Origin: Pedobacter polaris
GTDB taxonomy: Bacteria > Bacteroidota > Bacteroidia > Sphingobacteriales > Sphingobacteriaceae
Direction of reading: 5' to 3'
DNA length: 64,000 nucleotides
NCBI RefSeq assembly: GCF_005116505.1
Contig: NZ_SWBR01000002.1
Location: forward strand, 620,314 to 684,313
This document shows, in pieces, positions 25,462 to 35,029 of the stretch. Below the pieces are notes generated by a model. That model did no database searches and was not told the DNA's origin. It saw only the letters and a program-made list of their open reading frames with translations. The position numbers and the translations under genes are program-made. The first letter of the stretch is position 1, and each line of letters starts with the position of its first letter.

Positions 25462-28206
25462 TTAATATTTGGTGTAGTAACCTTTACGTTTACTCAATTT
25501 AAGATCTTGAAGTATTGATGCCTTTACTTTAATGTCTATAGAATAACTTTGATATAGACCAAAAGGAACCCAAGTTGCACTCAAATCCCAACAATGTAAA
25601 TCTCTGTATATTGTAAATGAGGTTGGAGAAATTTCAGTTCTTTTAAAATCGAAACCAGAAGTAAATTGAATCTTCCACTTTGGTGTTAGATTAAAATCGC
25701 CATTTATGGATAAACTATTACTCACCGTTCTTGATTCTTTTCGACCTAAAGGATTACTGTAATTAAAACTATAACCAAGTGCTATATTCCAAGGGATATT
25801 AAAATCTACAAAAGCATTAGGATCCCTACTTATCATGGCAAGCTGTTCAATTTGCTCCTGCGTTTTATTGCCATTATTAGCTTTATCTGTTGCTCCCTTT
25901 ACAGCATCCATATTTTCATTACGCTTTTTTAGGGCATCTGGATTAAAACTAAAATCAGTAGAAAAATTAAATGAGGTTAATCTTGGCAATTTCCCATCTT
26001 TCCAAACATATCTATCAACCTCTTGGTAACTATAGGTAGTTACTTGTGTAGTACCAGCCCCATAAGTTGTAGCAATATTGTCTACTGCATAAGGACTAAA
26101 AACACCACCAAAATTAAAACCTAATTTATCAGTAAACTGTGAGCGTCCGCTAAAACTAATAGGTGCTAATTTTTTTTCTTTCGCAACAAAATTATATGAA
26201 CTAGCAAATGATAAACCTTGTATAATTGGTATTTTCTTCTCTCCAGTACCTGTTGTATCTTTAGTTGATAAAACTTTTAATTCTACGTTGTTATCAATTG
26301 AAAAGTTTAAACCTGCATATTTTCCCGCAGAAGGCCCGCCAAATGCAGCTTGTTCAAATATTGAATATTTTAATGGTTTACCATCACTACCCCTAATAAT
26401 TTCCGAGCCATCGTTTGCAATAGGAACACTTTTTCCTGGTCTGATATCATTTGTATAATAAACTTGCTCTTTGTAATAACCGTAATTACTGCTAGAGAAA
26501 TCTGGTTTATATGAAAACCCAATATTTGGAGTAATTACATGTCTAATAGCTGAAATATTACCAATAGGTTTTTTAAATTCTTTCTTTCCATACAACTTGG
26601 TAGACATCCCCATGTTTAAACTGTACTCACCCGCTCTTTTAAAGCCACTTACAGTATCAATTCTTGTACTATCAGAAGTTGGCAACCGAATAAATCTCTT
26701 TTCAATAGTCTGAAAATACCATTTTTCAGAATAATTAACACTTGTATTAAAGTTAAGAAACTGGAGCACGTTAAAGGGCAAACTTATAGGCACATTATGT
26801 TGAATTCCATTTTGAAAACGGCTAAGGCCTCCCTTTTTAAAAACTAAACTTTCTTTATCACTTACAAAATTCTTTGCTTCTAAACTATATCCAACAGTTA
26901 GTTTCTGATAGAATTTTTGCGGTCCAACTCTATCTTTCGAATCAAATGGATTTATTGTCGACATATTTAAACTAACTGTAGGTAAGGTTAGCGTAATGGT
27001 TTTGGTACTAGTTTCTTGAGAATGGGTTAATGCTGATGTTAAATTGAATAATCCATTTCCAAATACTTTTCCGTAAGCTATACTTGAACTTAACGTGTTT
27101 TGGGCAATTTGATTAAAGTCATTGGTTGCCATTGCTCCTGTAGTTCTAAAATAGGTGCTCGTTCCTGCATTTACCGAGGCACTAAAAGTTGTACCAGGCC
27201 TAGCATTTGGATTTTGAGAATGTGTCCATCCAATGTGGAAGTTTTTTTGAGGAGTATACTCAGGCGTTCCCTCTAGACCGTTCCTTGTGCTTGAATAGGC
27301 TAGGTTAAAGTTACCAGTGAATTTATATCTTTTGATATAATTGGTTGCTAAACTCAAGTCATAAGAACCGTTTGTAAAAATATTACCTGTAAGCTTTGCG
27401 TCCCAATAATCATTTAAAGCAATATAATATCCACCGTTGGTTAGAGAAAAGCCTTTTGTAGCATCTTCACCAGGTGTAGGCAAGATAAAACCAGAGGATT
27501 TTTTATTGGGTTTTGGAAAAAATGCAAAGGGCAAACCAAGCGGCATCGGAATTCTCTCAAATTCCATATATAGCGGTCCGGTAATAATTTGATTTTTAGT
27601 AATGATTGCTTTTGTAAAATGAATTCCAAAATGTGGTTCTGGTAAATTACAAGTACTAAATGTTTGTCCAAGTGAGTGTATTTCTTCATCAGGCTGTATT
27701 TTAGCTATACCTCCAGAAAAAAAGCCTCCTTCTTGTTCTGTAGATACACCATATACAATTCCCTTACTCATTTTTGTATTATAAGTTAACGAATCGGCAA
27801 TAGATGTTCCATCTTTACCCATCTTAAAAATTGGCCTACCAAAATATTTTCCTTTATCATTTTTTACACCTCGAGCAAAGATGGTGTTGTTTCTAGAATC
27901 AAATCTGATATATTCTGCATCTAATTCAAAGTCTTCATAAATTACACGGGCACTACCGTACAGTTGCATTACACCATTCTTTCTATCAATAGCTGTTGTG
28001 TCTTTAGCGTAATATTCTAGTTTATCATCTAAACCACCACCACCTTTAGTCATTTTTTTACCTACCTTGGCAGTATCTTTCTTAGAAGAATCTGTTTGTT
28101 TAGTTATTTGTTGAAAGGAAAAATTGGATAGCGCAAAAGCCTTGTTACCAACAGATGTTAGTAAAAGAGCGCAAATAAAAAAAATGATATACCGTAAAAG
28201 TTTCAA
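25462..28206 (-). CDS. LptD-like outer-membrane LPS assembly protein
   Basis: 914 aa. Signal peptide about 1-25 (cleavage near KAFA). An OstA/LptA-like strand domain (about 60-200, YYAKDTTAIDRKNGVMQLYGSARVIYEDFELDAEYIRFD) is followed by a large beta-barrel with PLGLPFAFFPKPNKKSSGFILPTPGED and many alternating strands, ending SKRKGYYTKY. LptD inserts lipopolysaccharide into the outer leaflet. The Bacteroidota form lacks the Cys pairs of E. coli LptD, as seen here. It is the first gene of the lptD-cinA unit and divergent from the amidase. Confidence 0.85.
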   Translation of the reverse strand: MKLLRYIIFFICALLLTSVGNKAFALSNFSFQQITKQTDSSKKDTAKVGKKMTKGGGGLDDKLEYYAKDTTAIDRKNGVMQLYGSARVIYEDFELDAEYIRFDSRNNTIFARGVKNDKGKYFGRPIFKMGKDGTSIADSLTYNTKMSKGIVYGVSTEQEGGFFSGGIAKIQPDEEIHSLGQTFSTCNLPEPHFGIHFTKAIITKNQIITGPLYMEFERIPMPLGLPFAFFPKPNKKSSGFILPTPGEDATKGFSLTNGGYYIALNDYWDAKLTGNIFTNGSYDLSLATNYIKRYKFTGNFNLAYSSTRNGLEGTPEYTPQKNFHIGWTHSQNPNARPGTTFSASVNAGTSTYFRTTGAMATNDFNQIAQNTLSSSIAYGKVFGNGLFNLTSALTHSQETSTKTITLTLPTVSLNMSTINPFDSKDRVGPQKFYQKLTVGYSLEAKNFVSDKESLVFKKGGLSRFQNGIQHNVPISLPFNVLQFLNFNTSVNYSEKWYFQTIEKRFIRLPTSDSTRIDTVSGFKRAGEYSLNMGMSTKLYGKKEFKKPIGNISAIRHVITPNIGFSYKPDFSSSNYGYYKEQVYYTNDIRPGKSVPIANDGSEIIRGSDGKPLKYSIFEQAAFGGPSAGKYAGLNFSIDNNVELKVLSTKDTTGTGEKKIPIIQGLSFASSYNFVAKEKKLAPISFSGRSQFTDKLGFNFGGVFSPYAVDNIATTYGAGTTQVTTYSYQEVDRYVWKDGKLPRLTSFNFSTDFSFNPDALKKRNENMDAVKGATDKANNGNKTQEQIEQLAMISRDPNAFVDFNIPWNIALGYSFNYSNPLGRKESRTVSNSLSINGDFNLTPKWKIQFTSGFDFKRTEISPTSFTIYRDLHCWDLSATWVPFGLYQSYSIDIKVKASILQDLKLSKRKGYYTKY

Positions 28207-28222
28207 ATTTGTGTGTGAATGT

Positions 28223-28230
28223 TATTTTTG
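28223..28230 (+). promoter_or_regulatory. -7 promoter box of first amidase
   Basis: TATTTTTG fits TAnnTTTG and lies 32 nt before the ATG at 28263. It shows that the in-frame codons at 28209 and 28236 are probably not used as starts. Confidence 0.55.
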
Positions 28231-28262
28231 CAATAATGTTTATCACAAAACGTTCAAAATTA

Positions 28263-29141
28263 ATGAAAAATATACCATTGCTTAGGTCAAATAAAATTTT
28301 GATGCTATTTATTTCTGCATTAACCCTACTATGCATTGACAATCAATTACTTGCACAAGAGTATAAAATAAAAACAATTGTGATAGATGCTGGTCATGGA
28401 GGGAAAGATGGCAGTACACGTGGCGAATATTCTACTGAAAAGGATGTTGCACTAAAAACTGCACTTCGATTAGGAAAGTTAATTCAGGAAAATTTAAAGG
28501 ATGTAAAAGTAATTTTCACACGTAGTGACGATACTTTTATCCCATTATATGAGCGTATAGGAATTGCAAATAATGCTAAGGCAGATTTGTTTATCTCTAT
28601 CCATTGTAATGATATGCCAGTATATAGTACTCGTTATATTAGTAGTTATACTAGAAATAAAAAAGGCAAAAAGGTTCCTGTTTATAAAACCAGATATACT
28701 AAAAGTACATCAACTAGAGGAGTAGAAACTTTTGTATCAGGTAGTGGAAGAATAAACGAGCAAGATGCTGCAATTAAAAGAGAAAATGCTTCCATCTTTT
28801 TAGAAGACAACTATAAAGAAAATTACGATGGTTTTAATCCAGACGATCCAGAATCGGCAATTATCCTGTCATTAATGAAAAACACTTTTAGAACCCAAAG
28901 CTTAAAATTTGCTAAAATGGTTCAAGATCAATATGTAAGTGTGGGGCGAATAGATAGAGGTGTTCAAGAAAAAAGTTTGGCAGTATTGGCCAGAGCAGGT
29001 ATGCCTGCTATTTTAACAGAAATTGGTTTTATCAGTAATCCAGGAGAAGAAGATTACATGAACTCTGAAGCTGGCCAAATAGAAATTACCAATTGTCTTT
29101 TAAAAGCAATACAAGCTTATAAAATAAGTGTAGAAATTTAG
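28263..29141 (+). CDS. N-acetylmuramoyl-L-alanine amidase (AmiC type, first copy)
   Basis: 292 aa from the ATG at 28263, which gives the signal peptide ending LLAQ. Amidase_3 domain: zinc ligands His45 (DAGHGGKDG), Glu59 (STEKDVALK) and His114 (ISIHCNDMP), and the catalytic Glu in LTEIGFISNPGEEDYM. It cleaves the bond between muramic acid and the stem peptide in the periplasm. Compared with the second copy it has about 30 extra Tyr/Thr/Arg/Lys residues after IHCNDMP (SSYTRNKKGKKVPVYK). No LysM or AMIN domain is present. It sits directly upstream of its paralogue. Confidence 0.9.
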   Translation: MKNIPLLRSNKILMLFISALTLLCIDNQLLAQEYKIKTIVIDAGHGGKDGSTRGEYSTEKDVALKTALRLGKLIQENLKDVKVIFTRSDDTFIPLYERIGIANNAKADLFISIHCNDMPVYSTRYISSYTRNKKGKKVPVYKTRYTKSTSTRGVETFVSGSGRINEQDAAIKRENASIFLEDNYKENYDGFNPDDPESAIILSLMKNTFRTQSLKFAKMVQDQYVSVGRIDRGVQEKSLAVLARAGMPAILTEIGFISNPGEEDYMNSEAGQIEITNCLLKAIQAYKISVEI

Positions 29142-29157
29142 TTTATTATTTTTATTA

Positions 29158-29165
29158 TAAATTTG
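29158..29165 (+). promoter_or_regulatory. -7 promoter box of second amidase
   Basis: TAAATTTG, a full TAnnTTTG match, 17 nt before the ATG at 29183 and in the 41-nt gap between the two amidases. The second copy may therefore be transcribed on its own. Confidence 0.55.
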
Positions 29166-29182
29166 CAGGAAAATAAGCTTAA

Positions 29183-29956
29183 ATGAGATTAAAAAACATC
29201 CTATTTTTTATATTAATACTCTCTTCGTTTCACATAAATATTGCAAAAGCCCAAGGTTATAAAATAAAAACCATAGTAATTGATGCGGGTCATGGCGGTG
29301 TTAAACCCGGTGCTGCTGGCAAATACTCTTTAGAAAAAAACGTGGCTTTAAAAGTAGCACTTAAGCTTGGTAAAATGCTTGAAGAAGAATTACCGGGTAT
29401 TAAAATATTACAAATAAGAAAAACAGATGTTGATGTAGATTGGTACAGAAGAGCAGAAATTGCAAATGATGCAAAAGCAGATTTATTTATCTCTATTCAC
29501 TGTAACTCTATGCCTAAAGGAAATAATACAACCAGAGGAACGGAAACCTTTGTAGGCGCTTATCGTCGTATTAACGAAATGGATGCCGGCATTAAAGAAA
29601 ATGAAGACATTATAAAAGATAAAGATTATAAAAAGAAAGGTGCATATAATCCTACTGATCCTGAAGAATTAATTATGTTATCTTTGTATAAATCTCTATT
29701 TAGAACCAAAAGCCTTGCATTGGCTAAAATGATTCAGAAAAACTATACTGAAGTAAACAAAAGGGTTAATAGAGGTGTTAAAGAGCAAGGGTTATTAATT
29801 TTACAACGCTGCGCAATGCCATCGGTATTAACAGAAATAGGTTTTATTTCTAATCCAGCTGAAGAAGATTACATGAACTCTGAAGATGGGCAAAAAGAGA
29901 TTGTTACTGCAATTGTTGATGCGATAAAACAGTATAAGAAACAAATAGAAAACTAA
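29183..29956 (+). CDS. N-acetylmuramoyl-L-alanine amidase (second copy)
   Basis: 257 aa. Signal peptide ending IAKAQ. Zinc ligands His37 (DAGHGGVKPG), Glu51 (SLEKNVALK) and His106 (ISIHCNSMP), with catalytic Glu in LTEIGFISNPAEEDYM. Almost identical motif order and C-terminus to the gene before it (NPxEEDYMNSExGQ), so the two arose by tandem duplication. It lacks the basic insertion of the first copy and is nearer the usual minimal length. Both probably act in septal peptidoglycan splitting or turnover. Confidence 0.9.
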   Translation: MRLKNILFFILILSSFHINIAKAQGYKIKTIVIDAGHGGVKPGAAGKYSLEKNVALKVALKLGKMLEEELPGIKILQIRKTDVDVDWYRRAEIANDAKADLFISIHCNSMPKGNNTTRGTETFVGAYRRINEMDAGIKENEDIIKDKDYKKKGAYNPTDPEELIMLSLYKSLFRTKSLALAKMIQKNYTEVNKRVNRGVKEQGLLILQRCAMPSVLTEIGFISNPAEEDYMNSEDGQKEIVTAIVDAIKQYKKQIEN

Positions 29957-30041
29957 ACAAACACCAAACAACTTGAAATTATCATAACATACTGAGAATA
30001 TCTATGATAACTTCATTACTATTAAAAGACATTTTACACAA

Positions 30042-30995
30042 ATGAAAATAAAAAACGAAACTAAGGTTGGCGTATTAGCTGCATTTGCTATCGCCTTGTT
30101 AATCATTGGCTATAACTTTTTAAAGGGAAATTCTATTTTCTCTAGTGAAACAGAGCTATTTGCAATGTATACTCAGGTAGATGGTCTTGGAGTTTCAAAA
30201 CCAGTGTTAATTAATGGCTTTCAGATTGGAAGGGTTGATAAATTAGAGCTACAAGCAGATGGTAGAATTAAAGCAACCTTAAAAATTAAAGACGAGTATC
30301 AAATTCCTATAAATACTGTTGCAAGACTGGAAAGTACAGATTTGTTAGGCGGCAAAGCTGTTGTTATGATTCTTGGCAATAGCAAAGAATATGCAGAAGA
30401 TGGTTATGTTTTAAATGCTAATGTTGAAAGAAGCTTGATGGAATCTGTTCAGCCGGTACAAAAGAAAGCTGAACTGATCATTACCAAAATGGATTCTATT
30501 TTAACAAGTGTTAATTCAATCCTTAATCCTAGTTTCCAAAAAAATGTAGACAAAAGCTTTACAAGTATTGCCTCTACTTTAGGCGCTTTAGAAGCAACAT
30601 CTAAAAAGGTTGACGCTTTGGTAGGTTCTGAGAGTTCTAAACTATCTAGTATCTTATCTAATGTTGAAGCAATAACTGCTAACTTTAAAAACAATGGTGC
30701 TAAAATTGATGCCGTTTTAACAAATTTAAACACAGTTACAGATAATGTTGCTGCTTTAAACTTTAAAAGCACAATTGATAATGCAAACAAAGCAGTGGCC
30801 GATTTACAAGTAATGGTTTCAGATCTTAAAGCAGGAAAAGGATCATTAGGTAAATTACTTAATGATGAAGAAATGTACAGAAACTTAACTAGTGCTTCTA
30901 AAAACCTAGATGCATTGATGATTGATCTTAAAGCCAATCCTAAACGCTATGTTCACTTCTCTGTATTTGGCGGTGGTAATAAAACTGATAAATAA
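30042..30995 (+). CDS. MCE-domain lipid transport protein (MlaD-like)
   Basis: 317 aa. One N-terminal membrane helix (about 8-27, VGVLAAFAIALLIIGYNF) anchors the protein in the inner membrane. A single MCE domain follows (about 38-110, TQVDGLGVSKPVLINGFQIGRVDKLEL, LLGGKAVVMI), then a long helical tail (about 130-300) that can form coiled coil. MCE proteins form hexameric rings that move phospholipids between membranes. The partner ATPase and permease are not next to it. It follows the second amidase by 85 nt and is ended by a hairpin at 31017. Confidence 0.9.
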   Translation: MKIKNETKVGVLAAFAIALLIIGYNFLKGNSIFSSETELFAMYTQVDGLGVSKPVLINGFQIGRVDKLELQADGRIKATLKIKDEYQIPINTVARLESTDLLGGKAVVMILGNSKEYAEDGYVLNANVERSLMESVQPVQKKAELIITKMDSILTSVNSILNPSFQKNVDKSFTSIASTLGALEATSKKVDALVGSESSKLSSILSNVEAITANFKNNGAKIDAVLTNLNTVTDNVAALNFKSTIDNANKAVADLQVMVSDLKAGKGSLGKLLNDEEMYRNLTSASKNLDALMIDLKANPKRYVHFSVFGGGNKTDK

Positions 30996-31016
30996 GTAAA
31001 ACGATATTTATTTAAG

Positions 31017-31060
31017 CCGCAGATGCGCAGATTATTCTTCTGTACATCTGCGGTTTTTTA
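31017..31060 (+). terminator. Terminator of the MCE gene
   Basis: Stem CCGCAGATG / CATCTGCGG with a 19-nt loop, followed by TTTTTTT. Confidence 0.85.
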
Positions 31061-31079
31061 TTTAGAAAGAAAATTGGAG

Positions 31080-31195
31080 TTTCTTCATTCCCACGCAGGT
31101 GGGAACCACGATTGCTCAGCGCAGCTAATCTTAAAGCGGAAAACATAAATTATGGTGCATTACGATACCCAATCGAGTTGGGTATGACGACCTAC
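31080..31195. repeat. Dispersed intergenic repeats
   Basis: CATTCCCACGCAGGTGGGAA (CCCAC/GTGGG hairpin) and ATACCCAATCGAGTTGGGTATGACGA (ATACCCAA/TTGGGTAT hairpin) lie in the gap between the MCE gene and rnz. Both resemble short palindromic repeats spread through genomes of this group. No gene is visible here. Confidence 0.5.
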
Positions 31196-31235
31196 CAAAA
31201 TATTATTCTGATCACAAATCAAAAAATTATTTTAA

Positions 31236-32147
31236 TTATATCTCAAAGGTTAAACCTTCTATTGCTAATTCTGTTTTGGGGAAAACAGTTCTTGCTTCAT
31301 CTAATAATTCAACAAGCGTTTTGTAACGAGATGAAAAATGACCAATGAGCAATTTCTTTGCTCCTACCGTTTGAGCAACCTCAGCGGCTTGTAAGGCGGT
31401 GGTATGATGTGTTTCTTTTGCTCTCTCTATCATCTCATGTAAAAAAGTAGCTTCATGATAAAGTGTATCACAACCTCTTATACTTTCGAAATACTTCGAA
31501 TCATATAACGTATCTGAGCAATAAGCGTAAGATTTTGGTGTAGCAGAATCAGTAGTGTAATCAATGTTTTTTATCACATTACCATTTGGCAAATCCAGGT
31601 CTACTCCTCTTTTTAATAGTGGATACAGTTCGATTGGGATTTCATCTTGTTCAAGTTTCTCAATGAGTAATTTCCTTAAACGTTTTTTCTCAGTAAACTT
31701 AAATCCCGTGCAAGGAATACGGTGATTTAATATAATCGTTTGTACACTTACATCATTGTTTTCAAAAATAACTTCTGATTTTGTCGGATCGATTGCAAAA
31801 TAGATCAGTTCATATTTCAAATTCGTATCAGAATGTTTAAACTGAAGTTCTAATATTTCTTGGATCGCTTTAGGTGCAAAAATATGCAATGGCTTTATAC
31901 GCCCATTTAAATGCAGACTAGAAAGCAAGCCAATTAATCCAAAATAATGATCGCCATGCAAATGACTAATGAATATATAATCTATTTTAGACGCTTTGAG
32001 GCCAAATTTTATCAATTGTTGTTGCGTTCCTTCTGCACAATCAATTAAGTAAAACTTATCATTGCAATTTAATAGTTGCGATGTTGGATTTCGATTAAAT
32101 ATGGGAGTAGCAGAGCTGCTACCTAAAATGGTTACCTCAAATGTCAT
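31236..32147 (-). CDS. rnz: Ribonuclease Z
   Basis: 303 aa metallo-beta-lactamase fold. Zinc motif H62-L-H64-G-D66-H67 (SHLHGDHYFGL), GSSSATP at the N-terminus, and later YCSDTLYD, HEATF and IGHFSSRY complete the tRNase Z set. It cuts the 3' trailer from precursor tRNAs that lack an encoded CCA. That fits the tRNA-Ser in this window, which has no encoded CCA. It is 5 nt downstream of the STAS gene and co-transcribed with it. Confidence 0.93.
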   Translation of the reverse strand: MTFEVTILGSSSATPIFNRNPTSQLLNCNDKFYLIDCAEGTQQQLIKFGLKASKIDYIFISHLHGDHYFGLIGLLSSLHLNGRIKPLHIFAPKAIQEILELQFKHSDTNLKYELIYFAIDPTKSEVIFENNDVSVQTIILNHRIPCTGFKFTEKKRLRKLLIEKLEQDEIPIELYPLLKRGVDLDLPNGNVIKNIDYTTDSATPKSYAYCSDTLYDSKYFESIRGCDTLYHEATFLHEMIERAKETHHTTALQAAEVAQTVGAKKLLIGHFSSRYKTLVELLDEARTVFPKTELAIEGLTFEI

Positions 32148-32152
32148 TAAAA

Positions 32153-32539
32153 TTATCCCTTATCTACGCTACCACGTAATTCTTTCTCTATTTCTTCCAT
32201 AAAGATCAAATCTGTAGCCTCATCTAACTTATTTACAAATGTAATTGATTGATGAAGATTAGACATTTTAACAATATTAGCGATTGAATTGTTTACACTA
32301 GAAACCACAAAAACACCTCCAGCACTCTTACAAAGTCTATCACCCACTAATAGGCAACTCAGGTCTTGAGAATCATTGCATTCTTCTACCATCGACAAAT
32401 CAAGTACGATATTACGGTATCCTTCAGTATTTAATAAGATAAATTCCGATTTTAAAGCTGGTGTATTGTTATTGGTGAACCTAGGTTCATCCAATTTTAA
32501 AACAACATATTTTTCGTGTTTATCTGTAGAGAATTTCAT
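32153..32539 (-). CDS. STAS-domain protein (anti-sigma factor antagonist-like)
   Basis: 128 aa, a single STAS domain. Strand-helix pattern VVLKLDEPRF, NIVLDLSMVEECNDSQDLSCLLV, GGVFVVSSVNNSI. The loop N55-D56-S57-Q58 stands where SpoIIAA-type antagonists carry the phosphorylated serine, so Ser57 may be phospho-regulated. No kinase or sigma factor is nearby. It lies between purC (37 nt upstream) and rnz (5 nt downstream) on the same strand, so it probably shares a transcript with rnz. Confidence 0.8.
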   Translation of the reverse strand: MKFSTDKHEKYVVLKLDEPRFTNNNTPALKSEFILLNTEGYRNIVLDLSMVEECNDSQDLSCLLVGDRLCKSAGGVFVVSSVNNSIANIVKMSNLHQSITFVNKLDEATDLIFMEEIEKELRGSVDKG

Positions 32540-32576
32540 GCTTGTATATATTTATGTAAAACGAAAGTAGCTATTT

Positions 32577-33530
32577 TTATCTTGATAATAAATCGTTAAT
32601 CGCATTATTAACATTTGTTTCTATTCTATTTACAATGTTTGATGATGAATTTTTAACGAATTGATCACCTGTTATTTGTTCATATAGCTCAATGTAACGC
32701 TCTGATATAGAATTAACAATCTCTTCAGTCATTAAGGGAACAACTTGTCCATCCTTACCTTGAAAATTGTTTTCTATTAACCATTTCCGCACAAATTCTT
32801 TCGATAATTGTTTTTGAGGTTCTTTTTTTTCTTGTCTTTCTTCGTACCCATCAGCATAAAAGTAACGCGACGAGTCTGGTGTATGAATTTCATCAATTAG
32901 ATAAATGGTGTCTCCTATTTTACCAAATTCATATTTAGTATCAACTAAAATTAGGCCTCGCTCAGCAGCTATTTCTGTACCACGTTTGTAAAGGGCATGG
33001 GTATATTCTTCTAGTTTCTCATAATCGAGCATAGAAACAATCCCTTTCGCCAAAATATCTCCTTTAGAAATATCTTCATCGTGCCCAACAGCTGCTTTTG
33101 TAGTTGGTGTAATAATTGGCTCTGGCAATTTATCGTTTTCACTTAATCCTTCTGGCAAAGCAACTCCACAAACACTTCTTTTGCCTAAACTATACTCTCG
33201 AGAAGCATGACCAGCTAAATAACCTCTAATTACCATTTCTACTTTAAATGGTTCGCAAATTCTACCAATGGTAACCATTTCATCTGGGGTAGACAAAACC
33301 CAATTAGGAACGATATCATGTGTAGCAGCTAAAAATTTAGCCGCAATTTGATTCAAAACCTGGCCTTTAAAAGGAATGGCTTCTGGTAATACAACATCAA
33401 ATGCAGATATTCTATCTGTTACAACCATTGCCATTAATTGGTCATCAATTGTATACACATCACGAACTTTACCTTTATAAAAACTGGTTTGTTTCGGAAA
33501 ATTAAAGTGGGTTTCTTTGATTGCTTTCAT
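32577..33530 (-). CDS. purC: SAICAR synthase
   Basis: 317 aa, the longer form of Pur[29 protein letters not shown] is the ATP-binding N-terminus; [34 protein letters not shown] and LVDTKYEFG follow in normal order. It joins aspartate to CAIR in purine synthesis. No other purine gene is nearby. The first gene of the purC-STAS-rnz strand block. No promoter box was identified with confidence. Confidence 0.95.
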   Translation of the reverse strand: MKAIKETHFNFPKQTSFYKGKVRDVYTIDDQLMAMVVTDRISAFDVVLPEAIPFKGQVLNQIAAKFLAATHDIVPNWVLSTPDEMVTIGRICEPFKVEMVIRGYLAGHASREYSLGKRSVCGVALPEGLSENDKLPEPIITPTTKAAVGHDEDISKGDILAKGIVSMLDYEKLEEYTHALYKRGTEIAAERGLILVDTKYEFGKIGDTIYLIDEIHTPDSSRYFYADGYEERQEKKEPQKQLSKEFVRKWLIENNFQGKDGQVVPLMTEEIVNSISERYIELYEQITGDQFVKNSSSNIVNRIETNVNNAINDLLSR

Positions 33531-33573
33531 TGGCTATAAAAATACGATTTTTATTAAAAAGCAGAGAAATTAT

Positions 33574-33648
33574 TAGGTTAATAGTTAATGGTCATTGGTT
33601 CATAGATTTACAAACCACTAACTATCAACCATAAGCTATTAACTAATT
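33574..33648. repeat. Imperfect inverted repeat
   Basis: GGTTAATAGTTAATGGTCATTGG opposes CCACTAACTATCAACCATAAGC and TATTAACTAAT, forming a long AT-rich imperfect hairpin in the gap between the 91-aa protein gene and purC. It is probably a member of a dispersed family; it could slow transcription from the phoH side. Confidence 0.45.
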
Positions 33649-33649
33649 A

Positions 33650-33925
33650 TTATAAATTATCTAACACGTTCTTAAAATCATTTGTTGATATAATAGCGCT
33701 TGGTTTGTTTTTAATTACAACCTCGATAATTTCATTGCGTTTATGTAGCTGCAATCGTCCTTTAAAAATATTAATCTCATCGGCTTTCAAGAAATTTTGT
33801 AAGTTTTTATAAGTTTCTTTTCTACAAACTAACTCCATATCAGCTTCTGAAATAATTAACCTTACCCCTTTATCCAAAGTTTCAAAAGATAAAGTTAATT
33901 TCTCATTGAGGATGATTTGCCGCAT
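33650..33925 (-). CDS. Small conserved-looking protein of unknown function
   Basis: 91 aa, no signal peptide or membrane helix. The pattern is beta-rich: ILNEKLTLSFETLDKGVRLIISEADMELV, then KGRLQLHKRNEIIEVVIKN. It contains one Cys and no known motif. It lies 42 nt downstream of phoH on the same strand and is probably co-transcribed. I do not recognise the family; it could be a small RNA- or protein-binding adaptor, but this is speculation. Confidence 0.55.
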   Translation of the reverse strand: MRQIILNEKLTLSFETLDKGVRLIISEADMELVCRKETYKNLQNFLKADEINIFKGRLQLHKRNEIIEVVIKNKPSAIISTNDFKNVLDNL

Positions 33926-33967
33926 TATATCTAACTATTAAATACTTAATTTAAATACTTGCTCCTA

Positions 33968-34927
33968 TTACTGAATATCTCCGTAAGCTTTTAGTATTGC
34001 TTTAACCAATTTATGTCTAACCACATCATCACCATTTAGATAAATAATGTCTATACCTTTAATCTCTTCTAAAATTCGAAGCGCATTATGCAATCCAGAC
34101 TGCGCTTTTCTTGGTAGATCTATTTGAGTTACATCACCAGTTACAATAAATTTAGCCGTTGGCCCCATACGCGTTAAAAACATTTTTAACTGTAAATCTG
34201 TAGAGTTCTGGGCTTCATCTAATATTACAAAACAGTTATCTAACGTACGTCCACGCATAAATGCTAGTGGAGCAATTTCAATTGTTCTGTTTTCTAAATA
34301 TAATTTTAGTTTTTCTGGCGGAATCATATCATCAAGTGCATCATAAAGCGGACGTAAATACGGGTCTACCTTTTCTTTTAAGTCACCAGGTAAAAAGCCT
34401 AAACTCTCTCCTGCTTCAACTGCGGGCCTTGTTAAAATAATTCTTTTAATTTCTTTATTCTTTAAAGCTCTTACTGCTAGCGCTACTGCGGTATAGGTTT
34501 TTCCCGTTCCTGCAGGGCCTATAGCAAACAAAACATCATTTTTACCAATGCTATCTACCATTTTACGTTGGTTTGCAGTACGGGCTTTAATCATTAAACC
34601 ATGATTACCAAATACAATTACCTCACCTGTATTAATGGCCGCTGTTGGTGTTTCTTCTGTTTTTGTCGCAGTTTTTTTTGATCCTAAGATAGATTCTACG
34701 TCATTATGCGAAAGTGTTCTATACTTTTCTAAATGGGCAACCAATTGTTCGAACTTTTGCTCAAAAGCCTTAAGCTCAGCCTCATCTCCCAATGCTTTTA
34801 CGTCATTTCCTCTTGCTACGATTTTTAATTTTGGAAAAGCAGTTTTAACTAACTCATAGTGCTCATTGTTAGCACCCCAAAATTGTACCTGGTCTGTTGT
34901 TTCTAATGTTAGCTTTAGTTCGTTCAA
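33968..34927 (-). CDS. phoH: PhoH family protein (ATPase)
   Basis: 319 aa. The N-terminal third (about 1-100) resembles a KH-like RNA-binding region (KIVARGNDVKALGDEAELKAFE). The RecA-like ATPase has Walker A GPAGTGKTYTAVA and Walker B FVILDEAQNS, with the family signature LTRPAVEAGESLGFLPGDLKEK. PhoH proteins are cytoplasmic ATPases associated with RNA metabolism. Cytoplasmic, full length for the short form. It leads a two-gene unit with the 91-aa protein. Confidence 0.93.
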   Translation of the reverse strand: MNELKLTLETTDQVQFWGANNEHYELVKTAFPKLKIVARGNDVKALGDEAELKAFEQKFEQLVAHLEKYRTLSHNDVESILGSKKTATKTEETPTAAINTGEVIVFGNHGLMIKARTANQRKMVDSIGKNDVLFAIGPAGTGKTYTAVALAVRALKNKEIKRIILTRPAVEAGESLGFLPGDLKEKVDPYLRPLYDALDDMIPPEKLKLYLENRTIEIAPLAFMRGRTLDNCFVILDEAQNSTDLQLKMFLTRMGPTAKFIVTGDVTQIDLPRKAQSGLHNALRILEEIKGIDIIYLNGDDVVRHKLVKAILKAYGDIQ

Positions 34928-35029
34928 AATATTGTATTTTTATTTTAGGAGTGTATTTTTGATTTAAAAATTGAATATTTGTAGGCGCTTAGCCTCTACA
35001 CAAGAATAAGAATAAATATTGAATTTTTA

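Noticed and set aside
34979-35000. Inverted repeat TGTAGGCG..CCTCTACA before the SAM hydroxide adenosyltransferase
   Set aside because: Short arms with a bulge and no conserved context; too weak to list as a regulatory site.
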